A DNA stretch of 58,641 bases from assembly GCA_013215295.1 (NCBI GenBank), contig JABSOZ010000025.1, positions 1 through 58,641 on the forward strand. Direction: 5' to 3'. Origin of the DNA: Colwellia sp. (GTDB lineage Bacteria > Pseudomonadota > Gammaproteobacteria > Enterobacterales > Alteromonadaceae). Every line of letters starts with the position of its first letter. Within the stretch, counting starts at the first letter, position 1. Below, in pieces: positions 7,792-16,742 of this stretch. The position numbers and the translations under genes were made by a program. The notes under the pieces were generated by a model. It ran no database searches. It saw nothing but the letters and a program-made list of their open reading frames with translations, and was not told where the DNA came from.

Positions 7792-10700
7792 ATGATTCGT
7801 TTTTTTAACAGCAAATATGTATTATTTTTTTATCTACTTTTAGCGGTATCTTCTGTAAGTATTGTTCATGCAGAAGTGAATAATTTATATTTAGAAAATT
7901 TGTCAGTTGAACATGGTTTATCTCAAGGCTCTGTTAAAACTATTTTTCAAGACGACGAAGGTTTTATCTGGGTTGGTACTGTAAATGGTCTGAATATGTA
8001 TGACGGTTATACTTTTCGAAGTCTATCTGGACCGGATAATGATTTTGATAATTATACAACGTATAGAATAATTGAAGATAAGGAAAAGCTACTTTGGTTT
8101 AATGTCGTTGATAAAGGACTATACACCTATAATAAACAAACAGATAAATACAAACTAATATTAGAAACAGATCCGATAAACAAAGATTATTTTTTAGTCG
8201 ATATGGTAGAGGGCGACAATAATAATTTTTTTATTGCCAGTTCAAAAACAATTATTTTATATAATAAAGTTTCTCAAAAAAGTATACGTTTATTAGATTT
8301 GTCAGCTGAACTGACCGCGGTTAGTAACATTTTCGAAATATTGTTACATCAAAATATTTTATATATTGCGACACGTGTTGGCACTTTTTCGTTAAATGTA
8401 GAAACCAAAGTATGGAAAAAATTACCCGCCGTTACCTCTAGTGATATTAGCTCAGACAGTTTTAGCAATGTCGGTGCGAATACAGTGTACAACCTACATA
8501 TTACGGCGGATCATCAGCTTTATATAGGTACGCACCATGGTGTGTATAGCCTCCCCATTCAAAATATTCATAATTATTTGATGAACGACTATCAATTACC
8601 TGCTTATAAAACAATCACAGATGCAGCATCAAGTTGGCAACTTTATGCTGATGGCGATAACTTGTATCAAGGCACTCATTTAGGCCTATCAGTTATAGAT
8701 ACCCAAACCGACAAAACAGAATTTCTTTTTTCGTTTAATGAATTTTTTGATCACATAAAAAGCAATGATGTTGTGTCTATTATGAAAGATAAGCAAGGTT
8801 CATTTTGGTTAGGTTCTAATGCAACGGGTCTTTATAAGTGGGATCCTAAGCTGAGTTTGATCACTAATTTTCGATATAAAAAAGGCGATGAAAGGAGTTT
8901 GACGGACAATCTCGTGTGGACTATTTCAGCGCTGCGTAGCGATCCTGAGCAGTTATGGGTGGGTACAGGAAATGGCCTTAATTTACTTAATACTCGTGAT
9001 AATACGGTTGTGCATTATTTAACAACAGAAAATCCAAAGAGTAATTACCATACAGGTTATGTGCTCGGTGTGTATGAAGATTTTGAAGGTCGTGTTTGGA
9101 TTTCAACGACAAAAGGTATTGTATTATTTGATATAGCAAGCAAAAAGTTTATTGATATTCCCTACAATGACAAAGTGAAAGCGCTACTTACTTTTGAGCA
9201 GTATTCTCTTTTTTATGACCAGCACAATACAGTGTGGAGCATTAGTGATGAAGGTGTGAATCGCATTTCATTAACAACGGGAAGCATTGATCCGCTTGAT
9301 GAAATGACTGACATTATAGATGAAGATAAAGTTTTTAACTTTCTAGGCTATATACCTAATAGTGAAAAAATGCTGTTTTCTACCAACGATTCATTATGGT
9401 CTTTTGATCTTGAAACACGAACCAATGCGTTGATATATAAACAGCCTAACATCAAAGAAACTGAGTGGACTTCAATAGAAAGTTTGGTGTTCGATGACAA
9501 GGGGACCCTATGGTTTAGTTTCTCTGGTAAAGGACTCATTGGCTTAGACAGCACAACTTATGAACAAAAGTACTTTTATCACAAAGGTAATTCCATTGTA
9601 GGAAATAGTATTTACGGTTTATTGGTGGACACTGAAGGGGATCTTTGGTATTCCAGCCATAATGGTATTTATATGATAGATGGTGAAACACACCATATAC
9701 GTAACTTTGGTATAAATGATGGCCTAGTCGGTAAAGAGTTCAACGGTGGTGCATTCTATGAAATGTATAACAATACTTTTGCTTATGGTGCGATGAATGG
9801 CTTGAGTATTTTTGATCCTCTGGCTTTGAAGAGAAAACACTATGGGGATCAATTGAGTGTTCATGCGACTCACATTGATATTTTATCGCGCGATTTGGCT
9901 TTGCCGTTTGTATTGAATGCTGATGAGACCATTGAACTGAGATATGATGATGTTGGGATCCGTATTGATTTTTCGCCATTAACATACAGTAAAACCAAGA
10001 ACATACTTTATGAATATAAGTTACAAGGAGTTGATGATATAAATTATCCGCTCACCATTGAAAATCACATTACATTCCCTAGTTTACCTTCGGGGTCTCA
10101 TTCCCTACAGGTACGTATTCAATCTTCCGACACTAAAAAATATTCTGAAGCCTTCATCATAAATTTTAATGTCGGATATGCTCCTTGGGCGTCGCCTTTA
10201 GCCTATTTGTTCTACGGCATTCTCTTCTTAACATTATATATTTTGTGGTATATCAAACGACAAAAAGAGTCAGGTTTATTAATTGCTGCACATAAAGAAG
10301 TAAAATATCGAGAGAATCGTTTACAGTTAGCATTAACGGGCAGTAACAGTGAGGTGTGGGATTGGCAAAGTAGTAATAACTTAATTTTTGCTAAACGAGG
10401 CTCCGAAGAATTAGGTTATAACAACCTTCAGTATTCTTATAGCTTTAAAAAACATTTATCATTAATTCATAAAGATGAACGTAAATTATTTCACGCTCGT
10501 TGGTTACATTTTTTAGAAAATGCTGACGTTAAAGCAAGTTTTTCCTTCAGTTACCGAATGAGAAAAGCCAACGGACAATGGTTATGGTTTAAAGATTTAG
10601 GGAAAATTGTTGCTACAGATAGTGAAGGTAAGCCTACCAGAATTACCGGTGCCTACACGAACATCACGCAATCTCAAGTGGATGCAGAGCGTGCTCATTT

Positions 10701-12369
10701 TTATGGTGAAGCATTTAAGAGAACAAAAGATTGGGTATTAATTGTTTGTGATAATTTTAGCCGAATTATCGCTAATGAATCATTACAGAAAGTTTTTTCA
10801 TGGCAGGATAATGACTTTGCTTTTAATACGAACTTATTTGGATTGACAGATGATCGGTTTGGCTTTTATCAAAAATTATTTATAAATTTAAAGGCGGGCG
10901 ATGATTGGCGAGGTGAAGAGCTGATAAAAACAAAATTGGGTGCAGAATTCCATGTCATTGTTACGATAAGTGCCAGCCTTAATGAATCAACAAACAGTCT
11001 TTATTTTGTCTGTATTTTTACGGATATCACTGCGCAAAAACACGCAGAGAAAGAGCTACGTTATTTAGCCAATTATGACCATCTAACGGGTTTACCTAAT
11101 CGAGCATTATTACTCGATAGAATAAAACATGCGATGGATTATTCTGCGCGTAGGTCACAGTCGATTGCTTTATTCTTTATTGATTTAGACAAATTTAAAC
11201 AAGTTAATGATTCATTAGGTCATGATTGTGGCGATTTACTCTTACAAGAAATTACCAAACGCTTAAGTGCAGTACTTCGGGTGGATGATACCATTGCTCG
11301 TATCGGTGGCGATGAATTTGTCGTACTTTTAGAGTCGTTTCGCGGTAATGGCCAGCTTGGACGAATTGCGCAAAAAATCATTTCTACAGTAGGTGAACCC
11401 GTCGATTTAAAAGGTAATAGGGTGAGTGTAGGGGCGAGCCTCGGCATTGCACTTTTTCCTGAAGACGCCAAAGACAGTGATGAACTGCTTCGCCATGCAG
11501 ATGTTGCTATGTATCATGCTAAACAACTTGGTCGCAATACGTTTCAATTTTATACTCCTCGTATGAACGTTGAAGCAAGTGAGCGTTTACATGCTGAATC
11601 TAAGCTTAAACTTGCTTTTGAAAACGATGAATTTATTAATCACTATCAGCCTATTATCGATTCATACGAAGGAAAAGCTGTTGGTGCTGAACTATTGTTA
11701 CGTTGGCAAAGTGGTGAGAATTTAATCCCTCCCGATAATTTCATCCCACTGTCTGAAGATTTAGGTTTGATTATGCCTATGACCGAAGCCGCTATTTTGC
11801 GTGGTGTGATAGATTTGAAAAAATGGCGCTCTATTCGCCCTAATATCTATTTATCGATTAACTTGTCCGTTCAACACTTTCTTGAAGATAATCTAATTCC
11901 TTATTTAAAACGTATTTTGAAAGAATATGATTTACCACCGGAAGCGTTAAAATTTGAAGTCACTGAAAGTATGCTTATTTCAGACCCAGATAAAGCCATT
12001 GCTACGATGCAAGCACTTGATAAATTAGGTGTAGTACTCGCATTGGACGATTTTGGAACAGGTTATTCATCATTATCGTATTTAAAAAAACTTCCTTTGA
12101 AAATAATAAAAATTGATCGTAGTTTTGTTTCGGGTATTGGTATTCACTCTGCCGATGAAGCTATTGTGGCAGCGACGCTCGTTTTAGCTAAAAATTTGAA
12201 CATGACTTGTATTGCTGAAGGTGTAGAAAATGAAACACAGCTGAAATTTTTAGGAGATAAACACTGTCATCTCATTCAAGGTTATTTGTACAGTAAGCCT
12301 GTAGAATGCTCTAAAATCGAACAATACTTGCAAGCAGATACCATTGAAATAATAGTTAACAAGCCATAA
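7792..12369 (+). CDS. Beta-propeller sensor with PAS, GGDEF and EAL domains
   Basis: A 1525-residue membrane protein for cyclic-di-GMP turnover. Order: Sec signal (1-27); about 700 residues of two-component-regulator propeller with repeated units such as FIWVGTVNGLNMYDG and QLWVGTGNGLNLL; a Y_Y_Y-type domain (about 720-795); one transmembrane helix (about 801-822); two PAS-like domains (about 845-1090); GGDEF (about 1105-1265); EAL (about 1280-1510). The GGDEF motif is intact at about residue 1173, with an RVDD inhibitory-site motif five residues before it. The EAL signature reads ELLLRW, but downstream residues (SINLSV, EVTES, DDFGTGYSS, EGVE) are conserved. Both activities are therefore possible. 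The propeller would sense a periplasmic ligand. A good AGGGGTGAG site precedes the ATG, and the gene is transcribed alone. Confidence 0.93.
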   Translation: MIRFFNSKYVLFFYLLLAVSSVSIVHAEVNNLYLENLSVEHGLSQGSVKTIFQDDEGFIWVGTVNGLNMYDGYTFRSLSGPDNDFDNYTTYRIIEDKEKLLWFNVVDKGLYTYNKQTDKYKLILETDPINKDYFLVDMVEGDNNNFFIASSKTIILYNKVSQKSIRLLDLSAELTAVSNIFEILLHQNILYIATRVGTFSLNVETKVWKKLPAVTSSDISSDSFSNVGANTVYNLHITADHQLYIGTHHGVYSLPIQNIHNYLMNDYQLPAYKTITDAASSWQLYADGDNLYQGTHLGLSVIDTQTDKTEFLFSFNEFFDHIKSNDVVSIMKDKQGSFWLGSNATGLYKWDPKLSLITNFRYKKGDERSLTDNLVWTISALRSDPEQLWVGTGNGLNLLNTRDNTVVHYLTTENPKSNYHTGYVLGVYEDFEGRVWISTTKGIVLFDIASKKFIDIPYNDKVKALLTFEQYSLFYDQHNTVWSISDEGVNRISLTTGSIDPLDEMTDIIDEDKVFNFLGYIPNSEKMLFSTNDSLWSFDLETRTNALIYKQPNIKETEWTSIESLVFDDKGTLWFSFSGKGLIGLDSTTYEQKYFYHKGNSIVGNSIYGLLVDTEGDLWYSSHNGIYMIDGETHHIRNFGINDGLVGKEFNGGAFYEMYNNTFAYGAMNGLSIFDPLALKRKHYGDQLSVHATHIDILSRDLALPFVLNADETIELRYDDVGIRIDFSPLTYSKTKNILYEYKLQGVDDINYPLTIENHITFPSLPSGSHSLQVRIQSSDTKKYSEAFIINFNVGYAPWASPLAYLFYGILFLTLYILWYIKRQKESGLLIAAHKEVKYRENRLQLALTGSNSEVWDWQSSNNLIFAKRGSEELGYNNLQYSYSFKKHLSLIHKDERKLFHARWLHFLENADVKASFSFSYRMRKANGQWLWFKDLGKIVATDSEGKPTRITGAYTNITQSQVDAERAHFYGEAFKRTKDWVLIVCDNFSRIIANESLQKVFSWQDNDFAFNTNLFGLTDDRFGFYQKLFINLKAGDDWRGEELIKTKLGAEFHVIVTISASLNESTNSLYFVCIFTDITAQKHAEKELRYLANYDHLTGLPNRALLLDRIKHAMDYSARRSQSIALFFIDLDKFKQVNDSLGHDCGDLLLQEITKRLSAVLRVDDTIARIGGDEFVVLLESFRGNGQLGRIAQKIISTVGEPVDLKGNRVSVGASLGIALFPEDAKDSDELLRHADVAMYHAKQLGRNTFQFYTPRMNVEASERLHAESKLKLAFENDEFINHYQPIIDSYEGKAVGAELLLRWQSGENLIPPDNFIPLSEDLGLIMPMTEAAILRGVIDLKKWRSIRPNIYLSINLSVQHFLEDNLIPYLKRILKEYDLPPEALKFEVTESMLISDPDKAIATMQALDKLGVVLALDDFGTGYSSLSYLKKLPLKIIKIDRSFVSGIGIHSADEAIVAATLVLAKNLNMTCIAEGVENETQLKFLGDKHCHLIQGYLYSKPVECSKIEQYLQADTIEIIVNKP

Positions 12370-12442
12370 TGAATAAGCGGCTTGAATAACCCTCGGATCA
12401 GCCGCATATATAATTCAATAATATTTTTCTAGGAATTGAAAC

Positions 12443-13798
12443 ATGACTCAACATTTTGACTTTCTTGCCATTGGTGCAGGAAGCGGTGGTATTTCTTCAG
12501 CAAATCGCGCTGCAAAACACGGTAAAAAAGCGGCAGTAATTGAAGCTAAACATATTGGCGGAACCTGTGTAAACGTAGGTTGTGTACCTAAAAAAGTTAT
12601 GTGGTATGCCGGACAAATTGCAGATGCGTTGCATTATTCAGCGGATTACGGTTTTAACGCTCCTTTGCAAGGTTTTAATTGGGCAAAACTGGTAGAAAAT
12701 CGCGAAGCTTATATTAAACGTATTCATGCTGCTTATGCTCGTGGTTTTGCCAGTAATGACGTTACTGTTATTAATGGTTTTGCAAAATTTATAAATAAAA
12801 ATACCGTTGAAGTTAATGGCGAAAAAATTACGGCTGATCATATTGTTATCGCTACTGGCGGTCGCCCAAGTATGCCAAGTATCGAAGGTGCAGAACATGG
12901 TATCGATTCTGATGGTTTCTTTGCTTTAACTCAGCAACCTAAAAGTGTTGTTGTTGTTGGTGCGGGTTATATCGCGGTTGAACTCGCTGGTGTATTTCAC
13001 GCTTTAGGCACGGCTTCACATTTACTGGTACGTAAAGAAAAGCCACTTCGTGGTTTTGACGATATGCTTAGTGACACTTTGGTGGAACAAATGGCAAAGC
13101 ACGGACCGACACTTCATACTCATAGTATTCCTACGCGTGTTGAAAAGCATGATAATGGTCAACTAACGGTGCATTTAGAAAATGGTAAATCTGTAGGACC
13201 TGTTGATGCTTTAATTTGGGCTATTGGCCGAGAACCTGCAACTGATAATATAAATTTAGCAGCTGCTGGAGTTGAAACTAATGATCGTGGTTTTATTACA
13301 ACGGATAAATATCAAAATACCAATGTAGATGGTATTTATGCGGTAGGTGATAATACTGGTCGAGCTCAATTAACGCCGGTAGCTGTTGCTGCGGGTCGCC
13401 GATTATGTGAACGCTTATTTAATAACAAACCTGATGAGCATTTAGATTATTCAAATATTGCTACAGTCGTATTCAGTCACCCCGTGATCGCTACGGTAGG
13501 GCTATCTGAGAAAGAAGCGATTACTGAGTACGGTGAAGAACAAGTAAAATGTTATAACTCGCAGTTTACAGCATTGTATCAGGCGATGACTGAAGACTAC
13601 CGAGACCCTACGCGTATGAAGTTGATTTGTATTGGCAAAGAAGAAAAAATTGTCGGTATTCATTCTATTGGTTTTGGCAGTGACGAATTACTTCAAGGCT
13701 TTGCGGTTGCTATGAAAATGGGCGCAACTAAAGCTGACTTTGATAATACTATTGCAATACATCCAACGAGTGCTGAAGAATTTGTTACTTTGACTTGA
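12443..13798 (+). CDS. gor: Glutathione-disulfide reductase
   Basis: A 451-residue flavoenzyme that reduces glutathione disulfide with NADPH. It has the FAD-binding GAGSGG near residue 11 and the redox disulfide [13 protein letters not shown] with Cys42 and Cys47, the same numbering as E. coli Gor. The NADPH-binding [11 protein letters not shown] is followed by [11 protein letters not shown], whose Arg residues select NADPH over NADH. The C-terminal HPTSAEE supplies the catalytic His. An AGGAA site precedes the ATG. It stands alone between a c-di-GMP gene and a convergent chemoreceptor gene. Confidence 0.96.
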   Translation: MTQHFDFLAIGAGSGGISSANRAAKHGKKAAVIEAKHIGGTCVNVGCVPKKVMWYAGQIADALHYSADYGFNAPLQGFNWAKLVENREAYIKRIHAAYARGFASNDVTVINGFAKFINKNTVEVNGEKITADHIVIATGGRPSMPSIEGAEHGIDSDGFFALTQQPKSVVVVGAGYIAVELAGVFHALGTASHLLVRKEKPLRGFDDMLSDTLVEQMAKHGPTLHTHSIPTRVEKHDNGQLTVHLENGKSVGPVDALIWAIGREPATDNINLAAAGVETNDRGFITTDKYQNTNVDGIYAVGDNTGRAQLTPVAVAAGRRLCERLFNNKPDEHLDYSNIATVVFSHPVIATVGLSEKEAITEYGEEQVKCYNSQFTALYQAMTEDYRDPTRMKLICIGKEEKIVGIHSIGFGSDELLQGFAVAMKMGATKADFDNTIAIHPTSAEEFVTLT

Positions 13799-13811
13799 TC
13801 GGATGAGATAA

Positions 13812-13858
13812 GACGCTATAAATATTAGCGTCATCTGGAGTTATTCTACGATGACGCT
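13812..13858. terminator. Overlapping hairpins between convergent gor and chemoreceptor genes
   Basis: GACGCTA (13812-13818) pairs with TAGCGTC (13826-13832). Alternatively AGCGTCAT (13827-13834) pairs with ATGACGCT (13851-13858), followed by TTT. The two stems are mutually exclusive. The position suggests termination from either side. Confidence 0.45.
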
Positions 13859-13894
13859 TTACGACATTTATTAATTGTATTATGACCTGCCAGT

Positions 13895-15922
13895 TTAGAG
13901 GGTAAATCGCTCTACAGAACTTGTCAGTGAATGCGCTAAGTTATTCACCTCTTCACTCCTCTTATGCATATTGCTCGCTTCAGTCGCATTTTTATTGGCT
14001 GCTTGCGCTGTTTCATTCATTGTATGTTCAATTTTTTCACTATAAATAAGCTGTTCTTGTGCAGCGTTTGTGATGCTTTTACTCATTGAGTCAATGGCTT
14101 TCAATGTATCTTCTATTTGATTAATAGCATGACTTAACTGCTGACTTTGCGCTACACATTCGCTTGCTTGTGCTTGTCCTTCAGAAATTGCTTTAACCGC
14201 AATAGAGGTATCATTTTGTAAATCATTAATCATGACCTGTATTTCAGCTGTTGATGCTTGGGTACGAGAAGCGAGTGATCTAACTTCATCTGCCACCACT
14301 GAAAATCCACGTCCTTGCTCTCCTGCACGTGCAGCTTCAATAGCAGCGTTTAAAGCAAGTAAGTTTGTTTGCTCAGCAATACCTCCTATCGTATCCAAAA
14401 TACCGCCGATGTTTTTACTGTGCTGGGTAAGTAACTCCATCACGACAACTGATTCACTTAATCGCGTTGATAATTGCTCAATACGTTGGCTGTTATCATT
14501 GGCTATATTGTTAACATCTTTGCTGCGTTGTGATGCTTCAGTGACATGTTTGGCGGTAATATCTGCTTCGTCTTTTACTGTATTTGAACTAGCAAACATC
14601 TGTTCAGCGAGTTGTTTAGCATTTTCTAAACGAATAATTTGCTGCTTAGCTGATTGCGAAATAAATTGGCTTTGTTGATTAGTAAGCGATGCAGATTTAT
14701 CAAGTGAATGTGCATCTTCGTTTATCGTGTTGAGTAAATGCGTAAGGTCGTCTGACAACTTATTAATATTCGTGATAAGTACACCAAATTCATCATCACT
14801 GCGCTTCTCCATGCGTTTTGACAGATTGCCACTGGCAATCAAAGCAAGTGCTTTATTTACTGCTCGTAAAGGGCCTATCATCGCTTTTGTGGTGATATAG
14901 GAAATAAAACTCGCCATAACAATAAAAATTAATGCGAGCACTATCGCCAAGGTCTTTCCTGTTTGTATTTCATCTTGTGCACTACTTTGGAAATTCACAA
15001 AACGTTTATTAGCTAATGCCACTAATTCATCGAGTTTTTCATAACTTGAATTATAAGACTCGCTGGCTGAAAGGTAAGCCTCCTGAGCTTTGATCTTCAA
15101 AGTAATCGTCTGGTGTTGAAGCCGGTATAAATTTCCTGGTTGTTCTATTGCTTGTTGAATTATGGTTAAATTACCCTGAAAGTCATCTAATAATGTACTT
15201 GCATCCAATGGCTCCGCTTGGCGAACCAAATAAGTGAAATTAGTTTGAATGTTATTCACTATAAAAATCATGTCACCTTGGTGCTTAGTCACTAAGTCGG
15301 ATAATTCAATACGATTTAGCCCTGACATGCCATTCCCTAGTGTGTATAAAGAATCATCAACACGAGAGCCAGTACCAATCACTTCATCAAGGAGTTTTTC
15401 TTGCCCTGCAGCTTCAATGATTTCTAGATCAAGCATGTTTGAACTGGCTTGGTATCGTGCCTCGTCAAAATTTTTATAACTCGTTTGAAAATCACTAATA
15501 GCATGTTGGTGATTTATTTTAGCGGAAAACATGGTTTGTATTTGTGTTGAATACTGCTGATATTGTATTTGCGCTTGTTTAAGCGCAGATTGCATTTGAG
15601 CGTGTTCGGTCACTTTTAGACTTAATAACTGAACCGTTTGTTGGTAATTATTTTGCAGTTGATTAAATTCCTTCAAGCTTGCTTGCAAAGCATTAACATC
15701 TGAAAGGGTATAAGCTACGGCAGCCTGTTTCATCATTTTTAATAATTGTATTTGCAAGGAGCTACTTTGCTTTTGTACGGGAACCGCTAAAGTTTCAATA
15801 TTATTATTGGCATCAGAAATTTTATTTAATGAGTAATAAAAGAAGCTACTGGCAGTTAATAGTAATAAGCCAATAGCGGTAAAGCCGAAGATGATTTTTT
15901 GTTTTATGGTCAGATTTAGCAT
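13895..15922 (-). CDS. Methyl-accepting chemotaxis protein
   Basis: A 675-residue transducer with transmembrane helices at about 8-29 and 325-347 and a helical, Gln-rich periplasmic region of about 295 residues between them. A HAMP domain follows (about 348-400), then the cytoplasmic signalling helices. The highly conserved hairpin reads [32 protein letters not shown], in parts near residues 515-545. No CheR-binding pentapeptide is seen at the C-terminus. The ligand domain is all-helical and of a type I cannot name, so the signal is unknown. It is a single gene, convergent with gor. Confidence 0.93.
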   Translation of the reverse strand: MLNLTIKQKIIFGFTAIGLLLLTASSFFYYSLNKISDANNNIETLAVPVQKQSSSLQIQLLKMMKQAAVAYTLSDVNALQASLKEFNQLQNNYQQTVQLLSLKVTEHAQMQSALKQAQIQYQQYSTQIQTMFSAKINHQHAISDFQTSYKNFDEARYQASSNMLDLEIIEAAGQEKLLDEVIGTGSRVDDSLYTLGNGMSGLNRIELSDLVTKHQGDMIFIVNNIQTNFTYLVRQAEPLDASTLLDDFQGNLTIIQQAIEQPGNLYRLQHQTITLKIKAQEAYLSASESYNSSYEKLDELVALANKRFVNFQSSAQDEIQTGKTLAIVLALIFIVMASFISYITTKAMIGPLRAVNKALALIASGNLSKRMEKRSDDEFGVLITNINKLSDDLTHLLNTINEDAHSLDKSASLTNQQSQFISQSAKQQIIRLENAKQLAEQMFASSNTVKDEADITAKHVTEASQRSKDVNNIANDNSQRIEQLSTRLSESVVVMELLTQHSKNIGGILDTIGGIAEQTNLLALNAAIEAARAGEQGRGFSVVADEVRSLASRTQASTAEIQVMINDLQNDTSIAVKAISEGQAQASECVAQSQQLSHAINQIEDTLKAIDSMSKSITNAAQEQLIYSEKIEHTMNETAQAANKNATEASNMHKRSEEVNNLAHSLTSSVERFTL

Positions 15923-16478
15923 AAATTGAGCCTTTATTTCTCTTGGTCATCTCTTCAGTGTAATCCTATATTAACTTTACGCGATATTGAGGGGATTTTT
16001 TTCTTTCAAAAGGCAATTTGATAGAAGGTTCCACCCCATATTAAAAAGTTAAATAGTAGTAAGGTAAAGATAGACAAGTTTATTATTTTTATTATTTATG
16101 TACAGTAGCATGCTGAAGTAATCCACTCAACAAAGGTCTGACCAGACGATTTGTGAAAAAAACAATCATTAGTCATTTCAGAGTAAAAATAACGTTAAAT
16201 AAATCTAGTTAAATATTCGAGATAATTTCTGGCAAGTTATTGCTACAAAAACTGAGATTTATTCGAAAAATAAAGCAAGAGAACTACCATATTTATAGCT
16301 GGCGAATCGCGCAAAGTCTTACCGTTATTAGCTTATGTTTTTTAGTTATTTAAAGCCGTAATATTACATGAAAAATAATTTAATAATTGTCTGGTATTGA
16401 GGAGAAATTCTGCTACTCTCTTACCTCGTTTATTTAAGCAGCACAAAAAACAAACAAATAATAAGATGCTGTAAAACG

Positions 16479-16500
16479 TCAGGATAAATTTTTATCCACA
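16479..16500 (+). promoter_or_regulatory. DnaA box pair upstream of polA
   Basis: TTATCCACA at 16492-16500 is a perfect match to the high-affinity DnaA box. Just before it, in opposite orientation, TCAGGATAA (16479-16487) matches TGTGGATAA at 7 of 9 positions. Together they create the inverted repeat GGATAAA-TT-TTTATCC (16482-16497). Confidence 0.5.
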
Positions 16501-16634
16501 TAAATAAAAATAATAAAAAATATGTGAAAAAGGAATTCTAAATTACCTTTTCCCAATAAAAACAATCAATTATCGAAAATAATCCCATAATGACCGTTTG
16601 GTTGCTATGGTTTCTTTCGTTGTTTTCAACATAC

Positions 16635-16643
16635 TTATCCACA
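16635..16643 (+). promoter_or_regulatory. Second perfect DnaA box upstream of polA
   Basis: TTATCCACA, same orientation as the box at 16492-16500, lies 100 bases before the polA start. DnaA has been reported to stimulate polA expression in E. coli, so a conserved regulatory input is plausible. Binding here is inference. Confidence 0.5.
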
Positions 16644-16742
16644 TTTTCCGTGATCTTTTGTGACTAATTTTCTAGTTTAAGTGGAGAGAAAACACTGAAT
16701 ATGGCATCCTTAGCCAAATTTCATTTCTAGTCGCATATCATC

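Larger units (their letters stand above)
15923..16742. other. 820-bp AT-rich intergenic region upstream of polA
   Basis: No plausible gene was found on either strand; the longest frames with ATG are under 20 codons. The region holds the chemoreceptor promoter on one side and the polA promoter on the other. Its notable content is a set of DnaA-box sequences, listed separately. A 9-codon frame (16701-16730) just before polA lacks a well-spaced ribosome site. Confidence 0.5.

Noticed and set aside
14232-14678. 148-codon plus-strand frame inside the chemoreceptor gene
   Set aside because: Exact antisense of the highly conserved signalling domain; composition explains the open frame.
15923-16480. 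Spot 42-like small RNA next to polA
   Set aside because: In E. coli spf lies downstream of polA; no matching sequence or terminator with a T-run was found on either side here.
16443-16643. Replication origin
   Set aside because: Two perfect DnaA boxes in AT-rich DNA are too few, with no dnaA, gidA or rpmH gene nearby; a regulatory role for polA is simpler.
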